Source: Thermosulfurimonas sp.
GTDB lineage: Bacteria; Desulfobacterota; Thermodesulfobacteria; Thermodesulfobacteriales; Thermodesulfobacteriaceae
DNA length: 14,525 bases
Reading direction: 5' to 3'
Assembly (NCBI GenBank): GCA_015487645.1
Contig: WFPH01000006.1
Location: forward strand, 1-14,525
This document shows, piece by piece, positions 6,860-13,533 of the stretch. Below the pieces are notes generated by a model that was not told the DNA's origin, made no database searches, and was given only the letters and a program-made list of their open reading frames with translations. Position 1 is the first letter of the stretch, and every line of letters begins with the position of its first letter. The position numbers were made by a program, and so were the translations under genes.

Positions 6860-7642
6860 CTAGGAATCTTTGGTCCTTTCGATATAGGCGTAGGCGTTGT
6901 GAGCGTGAATAGACTCAAAGTTTTCGGCCGAGACCGCGAACCAGATAATCTCCGGGTGATCGAGCAGCCTTCTGGCCACCTCTCTTACTACATCCTCCAC
7001 GAAACGGGGACGGGTATGCGCGGTTTCCGTGACGAATTTTTCGTCCGGTCGCTTGAGGAGAGGGTAGACCGGGCTTGAGGCCGAGGCCTCCACGATCTCG
7101 ATCAGGTCTTCTAGCCAGACGAATCTCCTGAAACGAACCCTGAGGGTCACCTCCCCCCGCTGATTGTGGGCCCCGATCTCGCTTATGGCCTGAGAGCATG
7201 GGCAGACCGTCATGACCGGGACCTTTACCCCTAGGACTATGTCCAGCCGGTCCTCGCTCTTGGCCCCGGCGATGAGACACTGATACTCCATGAGAGAAGG
7301 GGAACCAGTGACCGGAGCCTCCTTTTTCAGGAAGTAGGGAAAGGAGATCTCAAGATGGGCCACCTTGGCCGAAAGCTTCTCCCGCATGCGTTCCAGGATG
7401 AAAGGGATGTTTTTGATGTGGATCTCTTCCCGAAATTCGTTCAGGATTTCGATAAAACGGCTCATGTGGGTGCCCTTGAACTCCCGGGGGAGATCCACGA
7501 ACATATTGATCTCGGCCACGGTGTGCTGTAGCCCTCGCCGTTTGTCGAGCACGGAGACCGGGTAGCGGATACCCTTTATCCCTACCTTGTCGATGGCGAT
7601 CTCTCGCGGATCGTAGAGACTCTGGACGTCTTTAAGATCCAT
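6860..7642 (-). CDS. folE2: GTP cyclohydrolase FolE2 (type IB)
   Basis: FolE2 converts GTP to 7,8-dihydroneopterin triphosphate, the entry step for tetrahydrofolate and for queuosine precursor synthesis, and replaces zinc-dependent FolE in many bacteria. At 260 residues it has the family length. Conserved blocks: VCPCSQAIS (146-154, Cys147), HNQRG (159-163), Glu201 in RPDEKF, and ENFESIHAHNAYA (240-252, with Glu243 and His246). These fit the family's metal-binding and catalytic residues. The start overlaps the end of the cooC-like gene by 11 bases with no strong ribosome-binding site, so translation is probably coupled. It is the last gene of the long minus-strand run and ends one base from the convergent zinc-ribbon gene. 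queF lies about 6 kb away on the other strand. Confidence 0.95.
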   Translation of the reverse strand: MDLKDVQSLYDPREIAIDKVGIKGIRYPVSVLDKRRGLQHTVAEINMFVDLPREFKGTHMSRFIEILNEFREEIHIKNIPFILERMREKLSAKVAHLEISFPYFLKKEAPVTGSPSLMEYQCLIAGAKSEDRLDIVLGVKVPVMTVCPCSQAISEIGAHNQRGEVTLRVRFRRFVWLEDLIEIVEASASSPVYPLLKRPDEKFVTETAHTRPRFVEDVVREVARRLLDHPEIIWFAVSAENFESIHAHNAYAYIERTKDS

Positions 7643-8387
7643 GGGTCTTGAGCTTTCGTACCAGCTCGCGGGCCACCTCCCGGCTGGGCCCCTTCAGCTC
7701 CAGCAGACTTTCTCCAGCCCTTTCGGCCTGGAGGACCTCAGGATCTTCCGGAAAGGAGACCAGCGGCCTCTTTCCCAAGGTGGCCTCGATGAAGGCCTCA
7801 TCCTCGCTGTCTCTCACGGCGTTGCCCACCACGAAGACCCTTTCCATCTTGAGCTCCCGGGCCAGCCGTAAGATCTGCCTAGCCGTCTCGAGACTCCCCC
7901 GGTAGGGCTGGGTGACTACCAAGATGAAGTCCATGGGGACCACCGTGGCCCGACCGAAGTGCTCTACCCCGGCCTCCATGTCTACCACCACCGCCTCCTG
8001 GGCCCGAAGTATGAGGTAGGAGAGGAGTCTGCGTAAGACGGTCTGTTCCGGGCAGGCACAGCCCCCGCCGGCTTCTCGGATGGCCCCGAGGACCATGAGC
8101 CGAAGGCCGTCGCGGGTGAGCATGAACCTTTCGGGGAGGTCTTCGATGCGGGGATTCAGGGTGTAGTAAGGCCCCTGTTTCTGGGCTCGCTCCGCCAGGA
8201 GATCTCGCATCTCAGAAAGGGGGGTCAGCTTTTCCGGATCCTCAAAACCCAGGAGCCGGCCGAGGTGCGGACTGGGATCGGCATCGATGGCCAGGACCTG
8301 ATAGCCCTCCTCAAGAAGGGCTCCGCAGAGCAAAGCCGCAATGGTGCTCTTCCCGACCCCACCTTTTCCGCAAAAGGCGATCTTCAT
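7632..8387 (-). CDS. cooC: CooC-type P-loop ATPase (nickel-insertion accessory protein family)
   Basis: This 251-residue member of the MinD/CooC group of P-loop ATPases resembles CooC, which loads nickel into the C-cluster of carbon monoxide dehydrogenase. Features: deviant Walker A GKGGVGKST (7-15) with the signature lysine, AIDADPSPHLG (33-43), a C-A-C motif (Cys110-x-Cys112, in GGGCACPEQ) matching the CXC metal-binding motif of CooC, and a switch-like VVVDMEAGVEHFGR (133-146). I chose the ATG at 8387, two bases after the tsaC stop; a longer frame from 8423 would add 12 unconserved residues inside tsaC. No CO dehydrogenase, hydrogenase or nickel transporter is in the window, so the client is unknown. 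It is flanked by tsaC and folE2. The symbol denotes family resemblance only. Confidence 0.85.
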   Translation of the reverse strand: MKIAFCGKGGVGKSTIAALLCGALLEEGYQVLAIDADPSPHLGRLLGFEDPEKLTPLSEMRDLLAERAQKQGPYYTLNPRIEDLPERFMLTRDGLRLMVLGAIREAGGGCACPEQTVLRRLLSYLILRAQEAVVVDMEAGVEHFGRATVVPMDFILVVTQPYRGSLETARQILRLARELKMERVFVVGNAVRDSEDEAFIEATLGKRPLVSFPEDPEVLQAERAGESLLELKGPSREVARELVRKLKTHGS

Positions 8388-8389
8388 GG

Positions 8390-9007
8390 TTAAGATTCTA
8401 CCACCTTCTCCAGGCTCTCCCAAGGGATCTCGCCCGGGCGCAGGAGTTCGGGTTTGCCCGAGACCACCGAAACCAGGGTGGAGGGTTTTCTTCCGGGGGT
8501 GGGGCCGCCATCGAGGATGAGATCTATGCCCGGGAAGTAATGGGCCACTTCTTCCGCGCTGCGGGCCGGGGGTTCCTCGGAGAGGTTGGCGCTGGTTCCG
8601 GTGACCGCTTTCCCGAAAAGTCGAGGGATCTCGCGGGCCAGGGGGTGCGAGGAGAGCCTCAGGGCCACGGTGCCGGTCTCCGCGGTCACCCAGGGAGGCA
8701 CCTCCGGCCGGGCCCGGAAGACCAGCGTGAGAGGCCCCGGCCAGAAACGGGCCATGAGCTCCCGGGCCACCTCTGGGATCTCGGCCGCGAGCTTTTCCAC
8801 GTCTTCCAAGTCTCCGATCAACAGGAGGACCGGTTTCTCCCGCCGCCGGCGTTTGGCCGTATAAAGCCGTCTTACGGCCACTTCGGAGAAAGGGTCCACC
8901 GCCAGCCCGTAAAAGGTCTCCGTGGGCAGAGCCACGATTCCACCCTCCGAGAGCACCCGGAGGGCCTCGCTTAAGGCCTCTTCCTCTTCGGCCCGGAGGA
9001 TCTTCAT
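8390..9007 (-). CDS. tsaC: L-threonylcarbamoyladenylate synthase (TsaC/Sua5/YrdC family)
   Basis: This enzyme makes threonylcarbamoyl-AMP from threonine, bicarbonate and ATP, for the t6A modification at position 37 of ANN-decoding tRNAs. It is 205 residues, a short form without the extra C-terminal Sua5 domain. Visible motifs: LPTETFYGLAVD (27-38), a basic substrate-binding stretch AKRRRREKP (about 50-58), WPGPLTLV (89-96), TGTSANLS (about 136-143) and STLV (about 176-179). The start shares ATGA (9004-9007) with the stop of the purD-purE gene, so translation is likely coupled. TsaB, TsaD and TsaE are not in this window. Confidence 0.95.
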   Translation of the reverse strand: MKILRAEEEEALSEALRVLSEGGIVALPTETFYGLAVDPFSEVAVRRLYTAKRRRREKPVLLLIGDLEDVEKLAAEIPEVARELMARFWPGPLTLVFRARPEVPPWVTAETGTVALRLSSHPLAREIPRLFGKAVTGTSANLSEEPPARSAEEVAHYFPGIDLILDGGPTPGRKPSTLVSVVSGKPELLRPGEIPWESLEKVVES

Positions 9008-10737
9008 CCCTGAGCGAGTTTTTGCCGGTACTTCTTGAGTTTTTCCTTAAGATCCGAATCGGATAAAGCCAGGATCTCTATGGCGAGAAGGGCCGCGTTG
9101 GCCATGTTGCCGATACCGACCCCGGCCACCGGAACCCCTCTGGGCATCTGTACGATGGAAAGCAGGGCGTCTACCCCGTTCAGCGGACCGGCCGGTACTG
9201 GAACCCCGATTACGGGCAGGGTGGTGTGGGCCGCTATGACCCCCGGCAGATGGGCCGCAAGCCCCGCCCCGGCGATGATCACCTTAAGCCCTCGTTTCTC
9301 GGCTTCCTCCGCATAGCGCTTCACCTTCTCCGGTTGCCGGTGGGCCGAGGCCACCTCCACCTCGTAAGGGACCCCAAAGTCCCGAAAGACCTTCTCCGCG
9401 GCCTCTACCAGGGGGAGATCGCTCTTGCTTCCCACCAGGAGCCCCACCAGGGGTTGACGGAGGTGTTTTAAGGCCTTGGCTCCGATGTCCCGGCGGTAGT
9501 GCATGTTCTCGAAGTGGATCTTGGCCACGGCCTCATAGGCCCTTCGAATGGCCTGCGGGATGTCCGGTCCGAGGGCCGTCACCCCCAGCACCCTTCCGCC
9601 GGCGGTTACGATCCGGCCGTCCTTCCGGGCGGTTCCGGCGTGAAAGACCTTGACCCCGGGCCACCGGGCCACCTCGGAAAGACCGTGGATCTCCTTGCCT
9701 TTTTCGTATTTCCCGGGATAGCCCCCTGAGGCCAGCACCACGCAGACCGCGGCCTCCGGTCTGACCTTCACCTCACACTCCGCGAGCCTCCCCTCGAAGG
9801 CGGCCTCGATGAGTTCCACGAGATCGGTCTCAAGCCGCATGAGGACCGGCTGGGCCTCCGGATCGCCGAAACGGCAATTAAACTCCAGCACATAGGGCCG
9901 CCCGTCGCTTATCATGAGCCCTCCGTAAAGAACCCCCAGATAGGGGAGTCCCTCTTTGGCCAGGGCTCGAATGGTGGGTTTCATGATGGTTTCGAGGATT
10001 TCTTCGGCCAGCTCCGGGGTGACCACCGGGGCCGGAGAATAGGCCCCCATACCGCCGGTGTTGGGCCCCTGATCGCCGTCAAGGAGCGGCTTGTGGTCCT
10101 GAGAGGTGGGCAGGGGCAGGACCACCTCGCCGTCGGTGATGACCATGAAGGAGGCCTCTTCCCCCTGCAGGCACTCCTCGATGACCACTCGCTTTCCGGC
10201 CTCCCCGAAGGCCTTTTCCACCATGATCCGGTCCACGGCCGCCATGGCCTCCTCCACGGTCCGGGCTACGATGACGCCCTTTCCGGCCGCCAGCCCATCG
10301 GCCTTGACCACGATGGGGGCCCCTTTCTTTTCGATGTATCGCTTGGCGGCCTCGGGATCATCGAAGACCTCAAAGGCCGCGGTCGGGATCCCGTGGCGGG
10401 CCAGCAACTCTTTGGTAAAGACCTTGCTGGCCTCGATGCGGGCGGCCGCGGCCGAAGGCCCGAAGACCCGAAGGCCCTTCTCCTGAAAGTGATCTACAAG
10501 CCCCCGGGCCAGGGGATCCTCGGGTCCCACCACCGTGAAGGCCACTCCCTTTTCCTCGGCAAACCGGGCCAGGGCTTCGAAGTCAAAGGGGTCGAGAGGG
10601 ACACACTCGCACTTTTCTTCCTCGGCAATGCCGGCGTTCCCCGGGGCGCAGTAAACCTTCTCCACCCGGGGACTCTGGGCCAGTTTCCAGCACAGGGCGT
10701 GTTCCCGACCGCCTCCTCCCACCACCAGGATCTTCAT
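9004..10737 (-). CDS. purD: PurD-PurE fusion: GAR synthetase joined to N5-CAIR mutase / AIR carboxylase
   Basis: This single 577-residue frame carries two purine enzymes. Residues 1-424 are PurD (phosphoribosylamine-glycine ligase): VGGGGREHAL (6-15), an ATP-grasp core with KADGLAAGKGVIV (145-157), GDQGPNTGGMGAYSP (221-235) and FNCRFGDPEAQ (286-296). Residues about 429-577 are a whole class I PurE: GSKSD (436-440), SAHRQP (464-469, His466), AGAGLAAHLPG (489-499, His496) and SIVQMPRGVPVA (527-538). The linker is only a few residues. GLAAHLPG differs from the more usual GGAAHLPG. No purK is nearby, so mutase versus direct carboxylase cannot be settled. The start has an excellent ribosome-binding site at 10744-10750. 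No internal start signal is visible before PurE. Confidence 0.95.
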   Translation of the reverse strand: MKILVVGGGGREHALCWKLAQSPRVEKVYCAPGNAGIAEEEKCECVPLDPFDFEALARFAEEKGVAFTVVGPEDPLARGLVDHFQEKGLRVFGPSAAAARIEASKVFTKELLARHGIPTAAFEVFDDPEAAKRYIEKKGAPIVVKADGLAAGKGVIVARTVEEAMAAVDRIMVEKAFGEAGKRVVIEECLQGEEASFMVITDGEVVLPLPTSQDHKPLLDGDQGPNTGGMGAYSPAPVVTPELAEEILETIMKPTIRALAKEGLPYLGVLYGGLMISDGRPYVLEFNCRFGDPEAQPVLMRLETDLVELIEAAFEGRLAECEVKVRPEAAVCVVLASGGYPGKYEKGKEIHGLSEVARWPGVKVFHAGTARKDGRIVTAGGRVLGVTALGPDIPQAIRRAYEAVAKIHFENMHYRRDIGAKALKHLRQPLVGLLVGSKSDLPLVEAAEKVFRDFGVPYEVEVASAHRQPEKVKRYAEEAEKRGLKVIIAGAGLAAHLPGVIAAHTTLPVIGVPVPAGPLNGVDALLSIVQMPRGVPVAGVGIGNMANAALLAIEILALSDSDLKEKLKKYRQKLAQG

Positions 10738-10743
10738 CCTTCC

Positions 10744-10750
10744 ACCTCCT
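10744..10750 (-). promoter_or_regulatory. Strong ribosome-binding site for the purD-purE fusion gene
   Basis: In the message, AGGAGGT lies 6 bases before the ATG at 10737. It begins 1 base after the stop of the HEPN gene. It is the clearest ribosome-binding site in the long minus-strand run and indicates independent, efficient initiation of the fusion. Confidence 0.8.
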
Positions 10751-11143
10751 CTAGAGTTTCTCCCTCAAAGTTGAAAGGAGCCTCTCAAGCTCTCGAACAT
10801 AGATCTCCTTTATGCGTGCGTAAATTTCTTCGGCCAGCTCCTCGCTATAGAGATGAGAACACAGATTCCGGTCCGCAAGCATGTCCAGAAGAAGGTCGTT
10901 GTTCTCAATGAGGCCGTACCGGAAGGCCTGCTTGATGCCATCCCGCGGAAAGTGACATTCCACACCTTTGTAAGCCAGGATGCGCTTTAAAGCCTTCCAG
11001 CCGAGCTCCACCGTGAACTCGAATCGCTGGATGACTCCGTCCCGGTCAAGCTGATCCCTTGCCTGAGAGAGGGCCTCTTTGAGAGGCCACAAGGCCTTTT
11101 CCAGTTTGATAAGCCCCTCTTCGGCCTCAACCCTGCGCGTCAT
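10751..11143 (-). CDS. HEPN-domain protein, HI0074 / nucleotidyltransferase substrate-binding family
   Basis: This 130-residue all-helical protein matches the HI0074 family (NTase_sub_bind), which pairs with MNT nucleotidyltransferases. FEFTVELGWKALKRIL (41-56) and the late block DRNLCSHLYSEELAEEIY (91-108) are characteristic. The latter contains Arg92-x4-His97-x-Tyr99, the RX4HXY motif of HEPN ribonuclease toxins, whose Tyr is modified by the partner in type VII toxin-antitoxin pairs. Its ATG lies inside the end of the MNT gene (17-base overlap, 11127-11143), so the two are translated together. It sits between lysA and purD-purE. By eye this gene looks lower in GC than its neighbours, which may suggest acquisition. 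Toxin activity is inference; some family members may be non-toxic. Confidence 0.85.
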   Translation of the reverse strand: MTRRVEAEEGLIKLEKALWPLKEALSQARDQLDRDGVIQRFEFTVELGWKALKRILAYKGVECHFPRDGIKQAFRYGLIENNDLLLDMLADRNLCSHLYSEELAEEIYARIKEIYVRELERLLSTLREKL

Positions 11144-11489
11144 AGAGAAGGACTCCCTCCCTTTTTACCCGCTCCGCAAACCTTACGTCCACTTCGCTTT
11201 CAAAGAGGAGATCCACCGGGTAGATCCCGGCCACCTCGTCCACCTCCTCCCGCAGAAGGCGTCTTTTCCGAAAGGAAAGCCTACGGCCCGGAAAGACCAG
11301 AAGATCGAGGTCGAAACCGCTCCTCGCCCGTTTGCCCCGGGCAAGAGATCCGAAAAGATAAATGGCCTGCGGCTTCAGTCTTTCCACCAGATGCCCGGTA
11401 ATGCGGCTCAGACGGTCTTCAAGTTCGGGAGAAAGGCCCAGGTCCTTAAAACCCCTCTGGGAGTTCCTCAAGGCGCACCAGATCTTCAT
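11127..11489 (-). CDS. MNT-type minimal nucleotidyltransferase, HI0073 / MntA-like
   Basis: This is a small nucleotidyltransferase-fold protein of up to 120 residues. The core is IYLFGSLARG (43-52), then DLD (Asp60 and Asp62), and a third Asp93 in YPVDLLF, giving the three metal-binding acids. Eleven residues separate GS from DxD, one more than the canonical GSX10DXD of MntA-type antitoxins. In type VII systems such proteins transfer AMP to the Tyr of the HEPN toxin. The ATG at 11489 has an upstream AGGGAG but lies 44 bases inside lysA, and the first 20 or so residues are not family-like. A later non-ATG start (TTG at 11471 or CTG further on) is possible. It overlaps the HEPN gene by 17 bases. 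Confidence 0.82.
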   Translation of the reverse strand: MKIWCALRNSQRGFKDLGLSPELEDRLSRITGHLVERLKPQAIYLFGSLARGKRARSGFDLDLLVFPGRRLSFRKRRLLREEVDEVAGIYPVDLLFESEVDVRFAERVKREGVLLYDAQG

Positions 11490-12723
11490 AGGTCTCCCTT
11501 TTTCTTACCACGAAAAAGCGATCCCCGTCCACCAGAACCTCGGCGGCCCTGGGCCTTGAATTGTAGTTAGAGGACATCACAAAGCCGTAGGCCCCGGCGC
11601 TGAAGACGGCCAGGAGATCTCCCGGAGAAACCGGTGGCAGGTGTCTCTCCCGGGCCAGGAAATCTCCGCTCTCACAGATGGGGCCCACCACGTCGGCCCT
11701 TATGGTCTCTCCTCCAGGGATCTCCCGTACCGGCTTTATCTGATGATAGGCCTGGTAAAGGGTGGGCCGGATGAGGTCGTTCATGCCGGCGTCCACGATC
11801 ACGAAGGTTCGCGCTTCGGGGTCTTCCGGCCCCGGGGGATGAGCTTTCACATAAAGCACCCGGGTGACCAGGATGCCGGCGTTGCCGGCGATCACTCGCC
11901 CGGGCTCAAGGATGAGGGTGGTTTCGAGATCGCGGAGTTCCTGTTTGATGGCCTCGGCGTAGGCCGCGGGTGGGGGCGGTTCCTCTTCCCCGTAAACGAT
12001 TCCGAGCCCTCCCCCGAGATCGAGGTAGCGCAGGTCGAGACCCTCTTCCCGGAGCCGGAGGTAGAGGGTTTTGAGCCTTTTTAGGGCCTCCACGAAAGGC
12101 GAGATTTCGGTGAGCTGTGAGCCGATATGGCAGTCCACCCCCACAGGCTCAAGATAGGGGTCTTCTTTAGCCCGTAGATAAGCTTGATAGGCTACCTCTT
12201 CGGGCAGACCGAACTTGTTCTTCTTGAGGCCGGTGGAGATGTAAGGATGGGTCTTGGGGTCCACATTGGGATTGACCCGAATACTAAAGGGCGCGGGTTT
12301 TCCGAGCCTCCGAGCCACCCGAGAAAGGGTCTCGAGCTCTCCCAGGCTTTCCACATTGAACATGAGAATACCGGCCGAAAGGGCCTCTTCCATCTCTCGT
12401 TCCGTCTTCCCCACGCCGGAGAAAACGATTTTTTCCGGAGGTATACCCGCCCGCAGAGCCCGAAAGAGTTCTCCTCCGGAGACGATGTCGGCGCCCGCGC
12501 CCTCTCGGGCCAGGAGATGGAGCACCGCCAGATTGGAGTTGGCCTTGACCGAATAACAGACCAGATGTGGAACGTCCTGAAAAGCCTCGTCAAACACCCG
12601 GAAGTGTCGTCTTAAGGTGGCTGCGGAGTAGATGTAAACCGGGGTGCCCACCTCTTCCGCTATGCGGGCCACCGGGACCCCTTCGGCGTGAAGTTCCCCG
12701 TGCCTGTACTCGAAGTAGTGCAT
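11446..12723 (-). CDS. lysA: Diaminopimelate decarboxylase LysA
   Basis: LysA is a PLP enzyme that decarboxylates meso-diaminopimelate to lysine. At 425 residues it is typical. The PLP lysine is Lys60 in YSVKANSN. Other conserved parts are SGGELFRAL (82-90), GVDCHIGSQ (195-203, His199), LDLGGGLGI (234-242), EPGRVIAGNAG (273-283), the active-site GPICESGDF (347-355, Cys350) contributed across the dimer, and SAGAYGFVMSSNYNSRPR (375-392, Tyr379). An AGGAG ribosome-binding site precedes the ATG by about 6 bases. It follows the lipoprotein gene by 14 bases and overlaps the MNT gene at its end. dapF is not visible here. Confidence 0.98.
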   Translation of the reverse strand: MHYFEYRHGELHAEGVPVARIAEEVGTPVYIYSAATLRRHFRVFDEAFQDVPHLVCYSVKANSNLAVLHLLAREGAGADIVSGGELFRALRAGIPPEKIVFSGVGKTEREMEEALSAGILMFNVESLGELETLSRVARRLGKPAPFSIRVNPNVDPKTHPYISTGLKKNKFGLPEEVAYQAYLRAKEDPYLEPVGVDCHIGSQLTEISPFVEALKRLKTLYLRLREEGLDLRYLDLGGGLGIVYGEEEPPPPAAYAEAIKQELRDLETTLILEPGRVIAGNAGILVTRVLYVKAHPPGPEDPEARTFVIVDAGMNDLIRPTLYQAYHQIKPVREIPGGETIRADVVGPICESGDFLARERHLPPVSPGDLLAVFSAGAYGFVMSSNYNSRPRAAEVLVDGDRFFVVRKRETYEDLVRLEELPEGF

Positions 12724-12737
12724 GGGCCACTCCTTTC

Positions 12738-13457
12738 TCAGGGGGTTACACAGACCTCCGGGGTCTTAAAGCCCGGGATCAAGGTGTCGTAGTATGATAA
12801 AAGAGGCTCCACCGAGTAGCAATACTTCTCGCCGGCCCGGACCGAGGTGTCGAAGAACGAGGTCTCTGCCAGGGGAGGGAAGACCATCTCGCCCGCCAGC
12901 GACCGTCGCCACACCCGATAAAGCACCGGGGCCCGGAGAGAGAATCCGTTCAGGTCTTCGGTGACCGGTGACCAGGAGAGGAAGACCGTGTGGGGAATCA
13001 AACGCTGCGCCTCAAGATTCTCGGGGGTTTGGGGCGGGGTCGACCAGCAAAAACGGCGCGGTGGGGTCCAGTCGCTCCGGGACCGGAAACCCTTTACCGC
13101 CCGGACGCGGTAAAGGTAGCACCAGCCGGGCCGGAGATCCCGATCCCGGTAGTAGAAGCGAGAAGTTTGAGCCGGAGAGCGTCCAAAGGATATCCTGAGG
13201 AGCTTCTTAAGCTCGGGGCCGCGGTCATAGGGTCGGCGGGCCACCTTTTCGATCTCGAAGGCCTTGATCTTCTGGAGGCTTTGGCCCCGGATGTCCTCCA
13301 CTGGAACCGCGAGCGAAAGCTCGGCAAAGAGGGGGTGTAGCACGATCCTGAAATCTGAAGGAGGCTCGGGGCGAGCGGCCTCCGGGGGAACCGGCGGCGC
13401 CTTGCGACCACACGAGATCAGGATCACTAGACAAACCAACCCCAGCCACCATCTCAT
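12738..13457 (-). CDS. Lipoprotein with two fibronectin III-like domains, upstream of lysA
   Basis: This is a 239-residue predicted lipoprotein. A short signal peptide ends in the lipobox LISC (13-16), so Cys16 should be lipidated. CGRKAPPVPPE follows, like the Cys-Gly-x-Lys-x-Pro start of the small LptM (YifL) lipoproteins encoded next to lysA or dapF in many proteobacteria. The rest looks like two beta-sandwich, fibronectin III-like repeats: about 31-135 (ending in the WCYLYRVRAVKG type of strand, then a hinge with TPPQTPENL) and 140-239. Function is not known; outer- or inner-membrane attachment facing the periplasm is inferred. AGGAG lies 4 bases before the ATG. It is the first gene of the long minus-strand run. 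Confidence 0.85.
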   Translation of the reverse strand: MRWWLGLVCLVILISCGRKAPPVPPEAARPEPPSDFRIVLHPLFAELSLAVPVEDIRGQSLQKIKAFEIEKVARRPYDRGPELKKLLRISFGRSPAQTSRFYYRDRDLRPGWCYLYRVRAVKGFRSRSDWTPPRRFCWSTPPQTPENLEAQRLIPHTVFLSWSPVTEDLNGFSLRAPVLYRVWRRSLAGEMVFPPLAETSFFDTSVRAGEKYCYSVEPLLSYYDTLIPGFKTPEVCVTP

Positions 13458-13498
13458 GTTTCTCCTATAGCATGAACTCCGGGGTTCCGGTATCTTTT

Positions 13499-13527
13499 TT
13501 GACAGGGCTGGGGAAGAGCATTATCGT
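13499..13527 (+). promoter_or_regulatory. Near-consensus sigma70 promoter giving a leaderless queF message
   Basis: A perfect -35 box TTGACA (13499-13504), a 17-base spacer and a -10 box TATCGT (13522-13527, 4 of 6) point to a start at about 13534, which is the A of the queF ATG. No ribosome-binding site is present near that ATG, in keeping with a leaderless transcript. On the opposite strand GATAAT (13525-13520) overlaps this -10 box and could serve the divergent lipoprotein gene, but no good -35 box accompanies it. Confidence 0.65.
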
Positions 13528-13533
13528 AGCGAT

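Noticed and set aside
8388..8423. An upstream ATG that would extend the CooC-like protein by 12 residues.
   Set aside because: The extension lies within tsaC, and the Walker A strand MKIAFCGKGG begins naturally at the later ATG at 8387.
7632..9007. A carbon monoxide dehydrogenase or nickel-enzyme gene cluster around the CooC-like gene.
   Set aside because: The neighbours are clearly tsaC and folE2. No nickel enzyme, ferredoxin or nickel transporter is encoded in the window.
9440..9480. An internal translation start producing separate PurE from the fusion gene.
   Set aside because: A GTG codon exists near residue 431, but there is no Shine-Dalgarno before it and no stop or frameshift between the domains.
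10093..10911. A 272-residue open frame on the plus strand.
   Set aside because: It is the antisense shadow of the PurD domain, made by high GC at third codon positions. It has no ribosome-binding site and low-complexity Gly/His/Asp content.
10751..11489. A mobile element carrying the MNT-HEPN pair.
   Set aside because: No terminal repeats, target duplications, integrase or transposase are visible; the pair is joined to neighbours by short overlaps and gaps like the rest of the run.
13458..13533. A preQ1 riboswitch upstream of queF.
   Set aside because: The predicted promoter leaves no transcribed leader, and no preQ1 aptamer-like hairpin with an A-rich tail is visible in the 76-base gap.
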